This document shows, in pieces, positions 15,985 through 25,343 of a DNA stretch of 43,840 nucleotides. Location of the stretch: NCBI RefSeq assembly GCF_021530995.1, contig NZ_JADYTF010000016.1:1-43840 (forward strand), given 5' to 3'. Source of the stretch: Bacteroides caecigallinarum. GTDB taxonomy: Bacteria > Bacteroidota > Bacteroidia > Bacteroidales > Bacteroidaceae. The notes under the pieces were generated by a model. It was not told the origin of the DNA, did not search any database, and worked only from the letters and a program-made list of their open reading frames with translations. Numbering within the stretch: the stretch's first letter is position 1; each line of letters starts with the position of its first letter. Made by a program: the position numbers and the translations under genes.

Positions 15985-16072
15985 TGACACGTGTCAAACG
16001 CTCGACTGACACTTGTCAAACGATTGTCTGACACCTGTCGTCCATTCGTTTGACATGTGTCAAACATAATAC
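15985..16072. repeat. Four 22-bp direct repeats, each with a TGACAC-GTGTCA dyad
   Basis: Units start at 15985, 16007, 16029 and 16051, exactly 22 bp apart. Each begins with TGACA, and the first 12 bp form a dyad: perfect in unit 1 (TGACACGTGTCA), with changes in the others (TGACACTTGTCA, TGACACCTGTCG, TGACATGTGTCA). The flanks CGTC and AAACG extend the dyad in unit 1 to 20 bp with 18 bases symmetric. The array lies between a CHR gene stop and the B12 promoter, about 135 bp upstream of its -33 element. Even spacing of two helical turns suits cooperative protein binding on one face. The rest of the gap (15851-15984) shows nothing else. Confidence 0.85.
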
Positions 16073-16074
16073 GA

Positions 16075-16638
16075 TTAGTATAATATAAATCCGGCAATGC
16101 CGCAAAGAACAATCAGAAGTATGGGATTTACCTTGTACTTATGTGAAGCCACAAACACTGAGGCGAAAATCGCTACACTGGTTATTATGCTGTAGGTGTC
16201 GGAACCAAAGTTCTCGCTGTTCATAAGCACCAGGGCTGCCGATGCAAGAAGTCCTACTACTCCAGGACGAAGACCGTCGAACACAGAAGCTACTACCGGA
16301 TGCTTCTGATATTTAAGGAAGAATTTGCTTATGATAATCATCAGAATGAACGATGGCAGAACTACCGAGCAGGTTGCCACTATCGAACCGAGAATACCTA
16401 TTGCATGCGAGTAACCGGCATTGACTACGGCTGTATAACCCACGTATGTGGCAGAGTTTATACCTATAGGTCCGGGAGTCATCTGGCTTATGGCTACAAT
16501 ATCTGTAAATTCGGATGAACTGAGCCAGTCATGGCGTGTCACCACTTCACCTTGTATCATCGACAGCATGGCATAACCTCCTCCGAACCCGAAGAGACCA
16601 ATCTTGAAGAATGTATAGAAAAGTTGTAGAAATATCAT
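16075..16638 (-). CDS. CHR-family transporter, second half-size subunit
   Basis: The protein has 187 residues, mostly hydrophobic, and covers one CHR domain. It opens with 'FYTFFKIGLFGFGGGYAML', then 'WLSSSEFTDIVAISQMTPG' and 'PIGINSATYVGY', all hallmarks of the chromate ion transporter family. In short-chain CHR pairs two such proteins, coded by neighbouring genes, work together with opposite membrane orientation. Known members export chromate, but in gut anaerobes the true substrate may be another anion. It is the last gene of a minus-strand run after the HTCS regulator and the other CHR gene, 56 bp downstream of the latter. Its stop lies 2 bp from the 22-bp repeat array, and no terminator is visible. 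Confidence 0.85.
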   Translation of the reverse strand: MIFLQLFYTFFKIGLFGFGGGYAMLSMIQGEVVTRHDWLSSSEFTDIVAISQMTPGPIGINSATYVGYTAVVNAGYSHAIGILGSIVATCSVVLPSFILMIIISKFFLKYQKHPVVASVFDGLRPGVVGLLASAALVLMNSENFGSDTYSIITSVAIFASVFVASHKYKVNPILLIVLCGIAGFILY

Positions 16639-16694
16639 GTCGTTAATTGTTGTTTAAGTATTTAATGTCAAGAACCGAAAGGCAAGAACTCTGA

Positions 16695-17252
16695 TTATTC
16701 TCGCGTAGACCGGCTTTCTGTCTTTCTTTTATAGCGTCCGTAAAAGTATCCTCCTAAACCGGAAAGTATTATAATGTAGATTGGAGAAAATCCCAAAAGC
16801 CATATCAGCAATGCCGATACCGCAGGAATCCAGATGTTATATCTGTTTATTCGTGCGGTTTTTGCCATTTTGAAGGTTGGCGCGGCTATAAGAGCTACTA
16901 CTCCCGGACGTATACCCTTGAATACACGTTCCACTGGCTCCAGATGTTGGAATTGTCTGAAGAAAAGCGCGATGGCAAGAATAATCAGGAACGAAGGCAT
17001 GATTGTTCCTAATGCCATGAAGAAAGCTCCCCAGAACTTACGCAACTTATAGCCAATGAAGATAGCTATGTTTACGGCAAAGATGCCAGGTACGGTTTGC
17101 GATAATGCCATAAGATCAAGGAACTCTTCTTTTTTTATCCATTTTCGTTTGTCTACTATCTCCGCTTCTATCAGAGGCACCATGGCATATCCGCCTCCCA
17201 CTGTGAATAATCCTATACGGAAGAATATTATAAAATATTTAAGGTATAGCAT
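16695..17252 (-). CDS. CHR-family transporter, first half-size subunit
   Basis: The protein has 185 residues with several membrane segments and one CHR domain: 'YFIIFFRIGLFTVGGGYAMV', 'KEEFLDLMALSQTVPGIFAV', then 'AIFIGYKLRKFWGAFFMALG'. The C terminus is basic (YGRYKRKTESRSTRE) and probably cytoplasmic. It pairs with the following gene as a two-subunit chromate-type transporter in the inner membrane. Its ATG is only 11 bp after the stop of the large hybrid two-component regulator gene, so the three are very likely one transcript. This linkage suggests that the regulator and the transporter answer to the same signal, although this cannot be shown from the sequence. Confidence 0.85.
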   Translation of the reverse strand: MLYLKYFIIFFRIGLFTVGGGYAMVPLIEAEIVDKRKWIKKEEFLDLMALSQTVPGIFAVNIAIFIGYKLRKFWGAFFMALGTIMPSFLIILAIALFFRQFQHLEPVERVFKGIRPGVVALIAAPTFKMAKTARINRYNIWIPAVSALLIWLLGFSPIYIIILSGLGGYFYGRYKRKTESRSTRE

Positions 17253-17263
17253 GTTTTTGTTTT

Positions 17264-20200
17264 TTAATTATTGATCGATTTCGTATAGTCGCGTGGCGGA
17301 ACACCATAATACTTTTTGAACGTATCGGCAAAATATTTCGGATCGGCAAATCCTAGCTTATCCGATACTTCGGACACTGTGTATTTCTGTGTCTTGAGCA
17401 GTATGGCAGCCTCTTTCATACGTATGTTCCTTATAAGCTCGGCAGGAGGCTCACCGGTCAGTGCCTTAATCTTGTTGTAGAAGCTTGTACGGCTCATGTT
17501 TACAGCTGCGCACAGTGTATCTACGTTCAATCCCGTTCCCAGACCATCCTTGATTAGGCCGGTCACTTTTCGTATGAATTCCTCGTCGAGTGATGAAACC
17601 ATCTGCGGAATATCTTCATCTTCGGAAGATTTATCATTTTCCGGGATATCTTCACTACGTACAGGTAATGACACTATCAGTTCCTGTAGTCTTTTCCTTA
17701 CGAGGTCTCTGTTCTCAAGTACATTACTGATGTTAGCCTTCAGTAGAGTCATGTCGAAAGGTTTGACTATATACAGATCGGCTTTGGTCTTCAATCCGTC
17801 TATTATATCCTTTTTCTCTCCTAAAGCTGTAAGCATGATGAACGGTATATGGCTTGTTGCCATGTTTCCTTTCACTGCTCTGCACAGTTCGTGTCCGTTC
17901 ATTATAGGCATCATAACGTCTGAGATAATAAGGTCAGGCTGTACCTTCCTTATAATGTCCAAAGCCTCTTTTCCGTTTTCGGCTTCCGATATGCGGTATG
18001 TATCAGCCAGTGACTGTACCAGGAATTTCCTTAATACGTCGTTATCTTCCACTATCAACACGTGCGGAGCATTTTCAGGAGCTTTTTTTTCTGCAACCCG
18101 TACATTGCCGTTCAGGGCTTCGTCCTGCGATGCTATGGTATATGCCCATCCGTCCTGTGCGGGAACCTCCTGAATCTCTGTCACGTAGTCATCGTCGTGA
18201 TGGATATATTTCCTGCTGTCCGTCGGAAACGACAGATGAAACCTTGTTCCTGTGTTTTCCTCGCTGGTGAATGTGATGCGTCCCTCATGATTTTGTATCA
18301 GCCGCCAGGTAAGTAGCATACCTATCCCCGAACCTGTGATAAGCTGGTTGGTGGCGTTCCGGCCCCGGAACATGTATCTGAACAGTTTCTTCTGATCCTT
18401 CTTCGGAATGCCTATACCCGTGTCCGATATGTCGATGTTCCAGTTCTTCCGGTTATGCGATGCACTCACGCTTACCGTTCCTCCCCTCGGAGTATATTTC
18501 AGAGCGTTCGAAATCAGGTTCCTCAATATCGAGTCCATCTTGTTGCGGTCTATCCACACCTCAAGACAGTCGAATCCGCTTTTATACTCCAGCGTTACCC
18601 CCTGCTGCCGCGCATAGTTGCCGAACTGTCCCAGATACTCCTTCAGATAAGCGTTCAGTTCATATTTCCTTACGTTGGCCTGCTGGGTGTAGAGCTCTTC
18701 CTTCTGGAAGTTCATCAGTTTGTCGGCCAGTTCGGACAGATTCTCCGTGTTCTGCAGCGCAAGGTTTATGTTCATCATACCTTCTTTAGAAAGCTTCTCG
18801 TTTTTAAGAATCTCCCCCAAAGGCGCCTTGATCAGCGTAAGCGGAGTACGTATGTCGTGGGCCGTATGTATGAAGAAGTTTATCTTCTCCTGCGAAATGC
18901 GTCTGTCCTTTTTAATCATCTTGTATCTGTAGAGCGAGAAAGCCGCTCCGCCCACGAATACGACATACAGCATGATGGCCCATGGAGTGGACCACAGCGG
19001 ACTGTCAATCACTATTCCTATGCTCCTTTCCTCCAGCAGCTGATTGTTTTCCTGCAGAATGGCACGTATCCTCAGTCTGTACTCGCCCGGAGAGATATTC
19101 GTATATCTTATCATTCCGTCCTCACTTGGTGTGCTCCATTCGTCGAAGAAACCCTCCAGTTTCCACGTGTAGTATATGTTCGACGGATTGTCATAATTCA
19201 CAGATGATACGTTTATCGAGAAAGTGTTCTGGTCGTAGTCCAGCTCCAGCAGAGAGGTTTCGTTTATATGCTTCCTCAGCGGCGAATCCTTTTCTCCGGG
19301 ATAAACCGGACGGTACATAATGCTCAGGTTGTCCAGTACCATGTGCGACGAGAACCTTCCCGGCAGGCGCATACTGTCTGCCAGCACTATCGCACCCTCG
19401 TTGCTGCCCAGGATAATTTCCCCGCGCCCCGTGTTTACCGCCGCCCCCTGATTGAAGTTGTACGCCGCAAGTCCCTGCTCGCCCGTCCAGTTCGTGAACA
19501 GGCTGTCCTTCATATTGAACAGCGAAATTCCGTTCTCTGTTCCCAGGATTATGTCGCCATGCCTGTTCTCCGTTATGTTGTAGATGTTGTTCGTTATCAG
19601 GCTGCAGTTCGTAGTGGTGTAATGTCTTACGCTGCCCGTCCCGTTGTCTATCATCAGCAGTCCGTTCCCGTAGGTTCCGGCCAGAGTGTATTTCCCGTCG
19701 CCTGTAGTATAGACAGAGTTGATACAGCCCGTCTCTTTTTCAGTCATAAACTTCACCAGCCTTTCATCTTTTTTGTTGAAGACGTACAGCCCGTTTATCG
19801 TGCCTACCCACAGAGACGTCCTGTCCTTCTCTCTGATACACGTTATGGGATAGGCCGACGGATAGATCCTGGTATGATTGTTTTTCCCGCTGTACGCCCT
19901 CAGACTGCGGAACCCGCCTCCCCACACCACATTGTCCGAGTCTCTGATTATGCTTCTCACGTATTTGTCAGGAGTCTCCCCGTCCCCCGCTGCAAGCCTG
20001 ATTGCATATTCCGTTCTGCCTGTTTTTTTGCTGATACGGTAAATTCCGGACATATATCCCCCGGCCAGGATTTCCCCCGGCCTGTATTCACACAGCGAAG
20101 TGAAAATATGATTGTCGTTTTCAGAGTCTTCAGTGAAAGCAGACAGATAGTTCGTCCATTTCCCGGTCGACCGGTCATGCCGGCTTATACCATTACTTGT

Positions 20201-21310
20201 AGCATACCACACATCGCCTTCCGAGTCTGTTATTATAGCGTTTATCCTGTTGTCCACCAGCGAATTGCCGTTATCCTTCGAATGTCTTATCCATTCGTAG
20301 GGCTGATACTTCTCAGTGTACACAGTGATACCTGTAGGATATATCACATTCCATATTCTGCCGTCATGGTCAATACACAAGTCCTTTATTATGTTCCCGT
20401 TCATTCTGTTAAGTCTAGAATAGTCCTCTGTCAGGAACTTCCCGAAAGTCCTGTCCTTCAGGTTCAGCCTGTAGACACCGTCACCGTCCGTAGCTATCAG
20501 CACCTCACATCCCGAGCCTCCATACGGTTTGATAGTGTTTATGCTTACGTCAGTCAGGATTTTTCCCACACTGAAGAGTTCCTCCCCGGCGGTGTCGTAC
20601 ACATACAGACCGTCTGTCAGGGTGTTTATAACGAGATATTCTGTGTCTCTGTGGTAATATATGTAGTCTGTCAGTCCAAGTCCGTCAATTATCACAGCCC
20701 TTTGCGCCGTCGTTCTGTCGTTTTCTACACTTATTTTATATATTTGCTTTTTCGATGCCAGAAAATATTCCCCGTCATTCCCGGCCTCCGTTATATACGA
20801 AATGTCTTCGTCTATTACACGTTTTATGCATGCCGCACTATCCTTCTCCGTGTTATATATAACTATGTCATTTTCGCAAGCCATCAGTATCTCATCGTGC
20901 GCAATACAGACGGCTGATACCGGCCGGTCAGAGTATTGCGGATAAGCCTTCTTCATATCGAACACCATACTGAATGAATCCCTCATTCCGTCATACCTGA
21001 ATACATATCCGTCTTTACCGGTTTCCCAAAGGCGGTTTTTCCCGTCTGTTGACAATATGTTCAGATTCGGATAGAAATTCACTATGTTTCCATCTTTTTT
21101 AAGCTGATAGTGCTTGAAATTTTTTCCGTCAAATCTGTCTATACCTTTGTGAGTCAGAATCCACATGTATCCCTGACTGCCCTGGCATATTGACAGTACA
21201 CGGCGGCTGCTCAAGCCGTCTTTCATATCAATATATTTGTATATTTGGGAATATGAATCGGATAAACATGAGAAAAGTATGATAAATGTAAGGATTAATC
21301 TATAAAGCAT
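17264..21310 (-). CDS. Hybrid two-component system regulator (HTCS)
   Basis: It is a one-protein sensor, kinase and transcription factor of 1348 residues at the inner membrane. A signal peptide (to about residue 21) precedes a long periplasmic sensor of two-component propeller repeats (for example 'LSICQGSQGYMWILTHKGID', 'DHDGRIWNVIYPTG', 'DSEGDVWYATSNGIS') and a Y_Y_Y domain ('YYTWKLEGFFDEWST', 'SPGEYRLRIRA'). One membrane segment lies at about 772-795. The kinase has phospho-acceptor His818 in 'IHTAHDIRTPLTLIKAPL' and ATPase boxes 'NLISNALKYTPRGG' and 'DTGIGIPKK'. The receiver has Asp1131 in 'LIISDVMMPIMNG', and an AraC-type helix-turn-helix ends the chain. HTCS proteins usually control polysaccharide loci; none is present here, and the CHR transporter genes follow 11 bp downstream. 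Confidence 0.96.
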   Translation of the reverse strand: MLYRLILTFIILFSCLSDSYSQIYKYIDMKDGLSSRRVLSICQGSQGYMWILTHKGIDRFDGKNFKHYQLKKDGNIVNFYPNLNILSTDGKNRLWETGKDGYVFRYDGMRDSFSMVFDMKKAYPQYSDRPVSAVCIAHDEILMACENDIVIYNTEKDSAACIKRVIDEDISYITEAGNDGEYFLASKKQIYKISVENDRTTAQRAVIIDGLGLTDYIYYHRDTEYLVINTLTDGLYVYDTAGEELFSVGKILTDVSINTIKPYGGSGCEVLIATDGDGVYRLNLKDRTFGKFLTEDYSRLNRMNGNIIKDLCIDHDGRIWNVIYPTGITVYTEKYQPYEWIRHSKDNGNSLVDNRINAIITDSEGDVWYATSNGISRHDRSTGKWTNYLSAFTEDSENDNHIFTSLCEYRPGEILAGGYMSGIYRISKKTGRTEYAIRLAAGDGETPDKYVRSIIRDSDNVVWGGGFRSLRAYSGKNNHTRIYPSAYPITCIREKDRTSLWVGTINGLYVFNKKDERLVKFMTEKETGCINSVYTTGDGKYTLAGTYGNGLLMIDNGTGSVRHYTTTNCSLITNNIYNITENRHGDIILGTENGISLFNMKDSLFTNWTGEQGLAAYNFNQGAAVNTGRGEIILGSNEGAIVLADSMRLPGRFSSHMVLDNLSIMYRPVYPGEKDSPLRKHINETSLLELDYDQNTFSINVSSVNYDNPSNIYYTWKLEGFFDEWSTPSEDGMIRYTNISPGEYRLRIRAILQENNQLLEERSIGIVIDSPLWSTPWAIMLYVVFVGGAAFSLYRYKMIKKDRRISQEKINFFIHTAHDIRTPLTLIKAPLGEILKNEKLSKEGMMNINLALQNTENLSELADKLMNFQKEELYTQQANVRKYELNAYLKEYLGQFGNYARQQGVTLEYKSGFDCLEVWIDRNKMDSILRNLISNALKYTPRGGTVSVSASHNRKNWNIDISDTGIGIPKKDQKKLFRYMFRGRNATNQLITGSGIGMLLTWRLIQNHEGRITFTSEENTGTRFHLSFPTDSRKYIHHDDDYVTEIQEVPAQDGWAYTIASQDEALNGNVRVAEKKAPENAPHVLIVEDNDVLRKFLVQSLADTYRISEAENGKEALDIIRKVQPDLIISDVMMPIMNGHELCRAVKGNMATSHIPFIMLTALGEKKDIIDGLKTKADLYIVKPFDMTLLKANISNVLENRDLVRKRLQELIVSLPVRSEDIPENDKSSEDEDIPQMVSSLDEEFIRKVTGLIKDGLGTGLNVDTLCAAVNMSRTSFYNKIKALTGEPPAELIRNIRMKEAAILLKTQKYTVSEVSDKLGFADPKYFADTFKKYYGVPPRDYTKSINN

Positions 21311-21371
21311 GGCATTATGAAGTTATACATTGCAAATGTCGCTAAAAATGATTGGAAAACAAAATAAAACG

Positions 21372-21411
21372 AAAAAAAGGTTTTCCCGATTTTACCCGGA
21401 AAAACCTTTTT
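21372..21411 (-). terminator. Terminator of purL
   Basis: AAAAAGGTTTTCCC (left) pairs with GGAAAAACCTTTTT (right) with one bulged base, and a T-run follows on the minus strand. It sits 29 bp after the purL stop and also shields the HTCS gene from read-through. Confidence 0.8.
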
Positions 21412-21439
21412 GATATTATTAATAACAAAATGTTAAATG

Positions 21440-24400
21440 TTATTTCTTGTTTGCTTCAACCCATTTGCGCGCATTTACGAATGCCTCCATCCACGGAGTA
21501 ATCTGGTCTTCACCAAGACGTTCTGCAGGATAATAAGCATTTTCCCATGGGAAGCAAGCTCTTTCAAGATGTGGCATCATTGCAAGATGACGTCCGTCCT
21601 GTGAAGCGATACCGGCTACGCTGTAGTCCGAACCGTTAGGATTGCCGGGATATTCATCGTAAGAATATTTCAGAACTACGTTGTAGTGGTCTTCATCGTA
21701 AGGCAATGAGAACTTGCCTTCTCCGTGAGCTACCCAGATACCGAGCTTAGAACCGCTCAATGAGCCGAACATCACGCTGCGGTTCATAGGAACTGTAACG
21801 CCGAGGAAGTTGGATTCAAACTTGTGTGAGTCGTTATGAAGCATCTTGCCTTTCTTCTTGTCTTCTGGAGTGATAAGTCCGAGTTCCATCATCAGCTGGC
21901 AACCGTTACATACACCGAGTGACAATGTATCCTGGCGTGCATAGAAGTTGTCGAGAGCAGCTTTTGCTTTTGGATTGAACAGGAAGCTTCCTGCCCATCC
22001 CTTTGCTGAACCAAGAACGTCAGAGTTAGAGAAACCACCGCAGAACACAATCATGTTGATGTCTTCCAATGTTTCGCGTCCGCTGACGAGGTCTGTCATA
22101 GTTACGTCCTTAACATCGAATCCTGCCAGGTAAAGCATATATGCCATTTCGCGTTCGCCGTTTGTACCTTTCTCACGTATGATTGCAGCCTTAATACCGC
22201 TTGGAGTACGACGGTCAGGGTTAAGTCCGAACTGAGAAAGCTTACCTGTGAATGAAGGATTGAACGCAAATTCAACAGGCTGCTGCTTGTAGTTCTCAAA
22301 ACGCTTCTTGGCACATCCATTCATGCTCTGATGACGGTCCATCAGGTATGAAGTAGAATACCATACATCACGCAGATAGTCAATACCGAACTGGTAAGTA
22401 GCACCATCCTTAGAAACGAGGATATGACGTTCTTCTGAAGGTTTACCAAGTTTCACGAAGCCAACGCCTGCATCTTCAAGAATCTTCTTGACTTCAGCTT
22501 TGTCCTTATCTGCAACCTGTATAACGATACCAGGGTTTTCTGCAAACAATATCTTAACAATGTCGTCAGACTTAATCTTGTCAAGATCAATTTCCATACC
22601 GCCTTCAGTGTTTGCGAAACACATTTCAAGTAATGTAGTGATAAGACCACCTGCAGAAATATCGTGACCTGCAAGAATCAGACCCTTATTGATAAGCTCC
22701 TGAACAGCGAGGAACGCGTCGCGGAAGTATTCAGGGTTTTGTACAGTAGGAACGTCGCTGCCAATCTTGTTGAGGCTTTGAGCAAAAGCAGAACCTCCAA
22801 GACGCAACTCATCGAAACTGAAGTCTATATGATAGAATGTAGATTTTTCCTTGTTGACCATAACCGGAGAAACGACTTTCTTCACGTCGCTTACTTCGCC
22901 ACCGGCAGAAACGATTACTGTTCCCGGGCTGATAATCTTTTCTCCGTCAGGGTATTTCTGAGTCATTGACAAAGAGTCCTTACCTGTAGGAACGTTTATC
23001 TGAAGCGAGCAGCAGAAATCAGACAAAGCCTTAACTGCTGTATAAAGTCTTGCGTCTTCACCTTCCTGTGAGCGGCAAGGCCACATCCAGTTAGCGGAAA
23101 GAGAAATGCTGTCCATACCGTCTGCCAATGGAGCCCATACAAGGTTTGTCAGAGCTTCAGAAACTGCAAGAACAGAACCTGCGGCAGGATCGGCAAGAGC
23201 AGCCTGAGGAGCATGACCGATAGCTGTTGCGATACCGGCATTTCCACGATAGTCGAGAGCGACAACACCACAGTCGCTCAAAGGCAACTGAAGTTCACCC
23301 TGACACTGCTGGCGTGCAATCTTACCTGTTACCGAACGGTCAACCTTGTTTGTCAACCAGTCCTTACAAGCTACAGCTTCAAGTTGAAGAACAGTTCTTA
23401 CGTATTCGTTCAGTTTAGCCGCATCGTATGTTACATTTTCATATTTACGTTCTACTGTCTTATCCACCATATATGTCTTAGGTGAAGAACCGAACATCTG
23501 GTCAACAGCCAAGTCGAATGGACGGACGCCGTCAGCCTGTTCGAATGCGAAACGATGGTCGCCTGTAGTTTCACCTACAACATACATAGGAGCGCGTTCG
23601 CGTTCTGCAATCTTTTTAACATGTTCTATTGCCTTTTCGTCGATAAGTAATCCCATACGTTCCTGCGATTCGTTTGCGATGATTTCCTTGGCAGAAAGAG
23701 TTTCGTCACCGATAGGAAGCTTGTCCATGTGGATAAGGCCACCGCATTCTTCAACAAGTTCGGAAAGACAGTTTACGTGACCTGCCGAACCGTGGTCGTG
23801 GATAGAAACGATAGGGTTTTCATCTTCTTCGCAAAGTGAACGAACCACATTGTATGCGCGTTTCTGCATTTCTGCGTTTGCACGCTGTACGGCGTTAAGC
23901 TCGATACCGGAAGAGTAACGTCCTGTTTCAACAGAAGATACAGAACCACCACCAAGACCGATACGATAATTATCACCACCAAGAACCACTACTTCGTTAC
24001 CAGCTTCAGGACTACCTTTCAGACAGTCGCGCTGAGTACCGTAACCTACACCACCGGCAAGCATTATAACCTTGTCGTAGGCATACTTCTCATTGTTTTC
24101 CTGATGTTCGAATGTAAGAACAGAACCACAGATAAGCGGCTGACCGAACTTGTTACCGAAGTCGGAAGCACCGTTTGAAGCCTTGATAAGAATCTGTTCA
24201 GGAGTCTGATACAACCATTTACGAACAGGAAGAATGTTTTCCCATTCACGTCCTTCTTCCGAACGAGGATAGGAAGTCATGTAAACGGCTGTACCCGCTA
24301 TAGGCCATGAACCTTTACCACCACCCATACGGTCACGGATTTCACCACCTGTTCCGGTTGATGCGCCGTTGAACGGTTCTACCGTAGTAGGGAAGTTATG

Positions 24401-25144
24401 AGTTTCAGCCTTAAGCGAGATAACAGTCTTTATATCTTTGATTACGAAATAGTCAGAAGTAGAGTGATCTTTCGGAGCGAACTGTTCTACAACAGGACCT
24501 TCAGCAAACGCTACATTATCCTTGTATGCTGAAATGATTTTGTTAGGATTTTCGTTTGTAGTTTTCTTTATCATCTGGAACAATGATGATTCCATTTCCT
24601 GTCCGTCAATAATGAAAGTTCCACCGAATATTTTGTGACGGCAGTGTTCAGAGTTAATCTGTGCGAAACCGAACACCTCTGAGTCGGTAAGCTTGCGTCC
24701 CAGGTCTTTTTCAACTTTCAAGAGGTAATCCATCTCTTCGCGTGAAAGAGCCAGACCTTCCTGCTCGTTATATTCTTCCAGGTTCTCAATATATATAATA
24801 GGTTGTGGCTTGATATTTACATCAAAGATTTGCTGGTTCAAACCTTTATACATACGCTGCAGCATAGGGTCGTATTCAGCATTTTCATCTTTAACAGGGA
24901 AATACTCTTCAATACGTCTTATGCCGCTTAAACCCATATTCTGTGTGATTTCTACAGCATTGGTACTCCATGGAGTAATCATCTCCCTACGAGGACCGAC
25001 GAAACATCCTTTCAGATTTTCTTCTGATTCAACAGTGGCGTCACTGTATAGCCAGCATAATTTCTTGATGTCTTCAGCATTCAATTCCTGACTGCATGCG
25101 GTTGCAATCACGCTTTTGCCTGGTGTTCTGAAAAATAGAATCAT
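21440..25144 (-). CDS. purL: Phosphoribosylformylglycinamidine synthase (large single-chain PurL)
   Basis: This is the fourth step of purine synthesis: it turns FGAR, glutamine and ATP into FGAM in the cytoplasm. The protein has 1234 residues, the long form that unites synthetase and glutaminase in one chain. Early landmarks are 'SEVFGFAQINSEHCRHKIF' and 'LKAETHNFPTTVEPFNGAST', then 'GTGGEIRDRMGGGKGSWPIA'. The second half has 'VPTGKDSLSMTQKYPDGEK' and 'GHDISAGGLITTLLEMCFA'. The C-terminal class I glutaminase has nucleophile Cys1079 in 'SLGVCNGCQLMMELG' and the catalytic His in 'VAHGEGKFSLP'. It is a single gene with its own promoter and terminator; no purine riboswitch is visible upstream. 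Confidence 0.98.
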   Translation of the reverse strand: MILFFRTPGKSVIATACSQELNAEDIKKLCWLYSDATVESEENLKGCFVGPRREMITPWSTNAVEITQNMGLSGIRRIEEYFPVKDENAEYDPMLQRMYKGLNQQIFDVNIKPQPIIYIENLEEYNEQEGLALSREEMDYLLKVEKDLGRKLTDSEVFGFAQINSEHCRHKIFGGTFIIDGQEMESSLFQMIKKTTNENPNKIISAYKDNVAFAEGPVVEQFAPKDHSTSDYFVIKDIKTVISLKAETHNFPTTVEPFNGASTGTGGEIRDRMGGGKGSWPIAGTAVYMTSYPRSEEGREWENILPVRKWLYQTPEQILIKASNGASDFGNKFGQPLICGSVLTFEHQENNEKYAYDKVIMLAGGVGYGTQRDCLKGSPEAGNEVVVLGGDNYRIGLGGGSVSSVETGRYSSGIELNAVQRANAEMQKRAYNVVRSLCEEDENPIVSIHDHGSAGHVNCLSELVEECGGLIHMDKLPIGDETLSAKEIIANESQERMGLLIDEKAIEHVKKIAERERAPMYVVGETTGDHRFAFEQADGVRPFDLAVDQMFGSSPKTYMVDKTVERKYENVTYDAAKLNEYVRTVLQLEAVACKDWLTNKVDRSVTGKIARQQCQGELQLPLSDCGVVALDYRGNAGIATAIGHAPQAALADPAAGSVLAVSEALTNLVWAPLADGMDSISLSANWMWPCRSQEGEDARLYTAVKALSDFCCSLQINVPTGKDSLSMTQKYPDGEKIISPGTVIVSAGGEVSDVKKVVSPVMVNKEKSTFYHIDFSFDELRLGGSAFAQSLNKIGSDVPTVQNPEYFRDAFLAVQELINKGLILAGHDISAGGLITTLLEMCFANTEGGMEIDLDKIKSDDIVKILFAENPGIVIQVADKDKAEVKKILEDAGVGFVKLGKPSEERHILVSKDGATYQFGIDYLRDVWYSTSYLMDRHQSMNGCAKKRFENYKQQPVEFAFNPSFTGKLSQFGLNPDRRTPSGIKAAIIREKGTNGEREMAYMLYLAGFDVKDVTMTDLVSGRETLEDINMIVFCGGFSNSDVLGSAKGWAGSFLFNPKAKAALDNFYARQDTLSLGVCNGCQLMMELGLITPEDKKKGKMLHNDSHKFESNFLGVTVPMNRSVMFGSLSGSKLGIWVAHGEGKFSLPYDEDHYNVVLKYSYDEYPGNPNGSDYSVAGIASQDGRHLAMMPHLERACFPWENAYYPAERLGEDQITPWMEAFVNARKWVEANKK

Positions 25145-25259
25145 AACATTATATTGTTTTTGAGTGTTTAAGTTCTATTGTTTTGAATAACATGTTTATA
25201 TGTTATATCCTTCTTTTAAAAACAAATAAAAACTTATTAAGTAATTATATAATATGTTG

Positions 25260-25290
25260 CAAAGGTACATAAAACCCCGTTTTTACGAAA
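25260..25290 (-). promoter_or_regulatory. Promoter of purL
   Basis: On the minus strand TACCTTTG (25260-25267) is a perfect -7 element with TTTC (25287-25290) 19 bp upstream as an approximate -33 element, the same arrangement as at the B12 operon. The leader to the ATG is about 110 nt, AT-rich, without a recognisable riboswitch. Confidence 0.7.
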
Positions 25291-25343
25291 GAAAATCTAT
25301 ATGAATTATAGGTACTTTCGCAAAAAAGTATCATCTTTGCATT

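Noticed and set aside
15985-16072. CRISPR array
   Set aside because: The 22-bp units follow one another without unique spacers, only four exist, and no cas gene is present.
15894-16112. 72-codon minus-strand frame across the dyad repeats
   Set aside because: Its protein is just the translated 22-bp repeats (FDTCQT-type units) and it overlaps the CHR gene end; no ribosome-binding site or homology is apparent.
19268-20917. Open frame of 549 codons on the plus strand
   Set aside because: It lies wholly antisense to the sensor domain of the HTCS gene, has no recognisable domain, and its composition (rich in Arg, Val, Pro, Tyr) is that of a shadow frame.
25145-25343. Purine riboswitch upstream of purL
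   Set aside because: The leader has none of the conserved core of the purine class; only a promoter could be supported.
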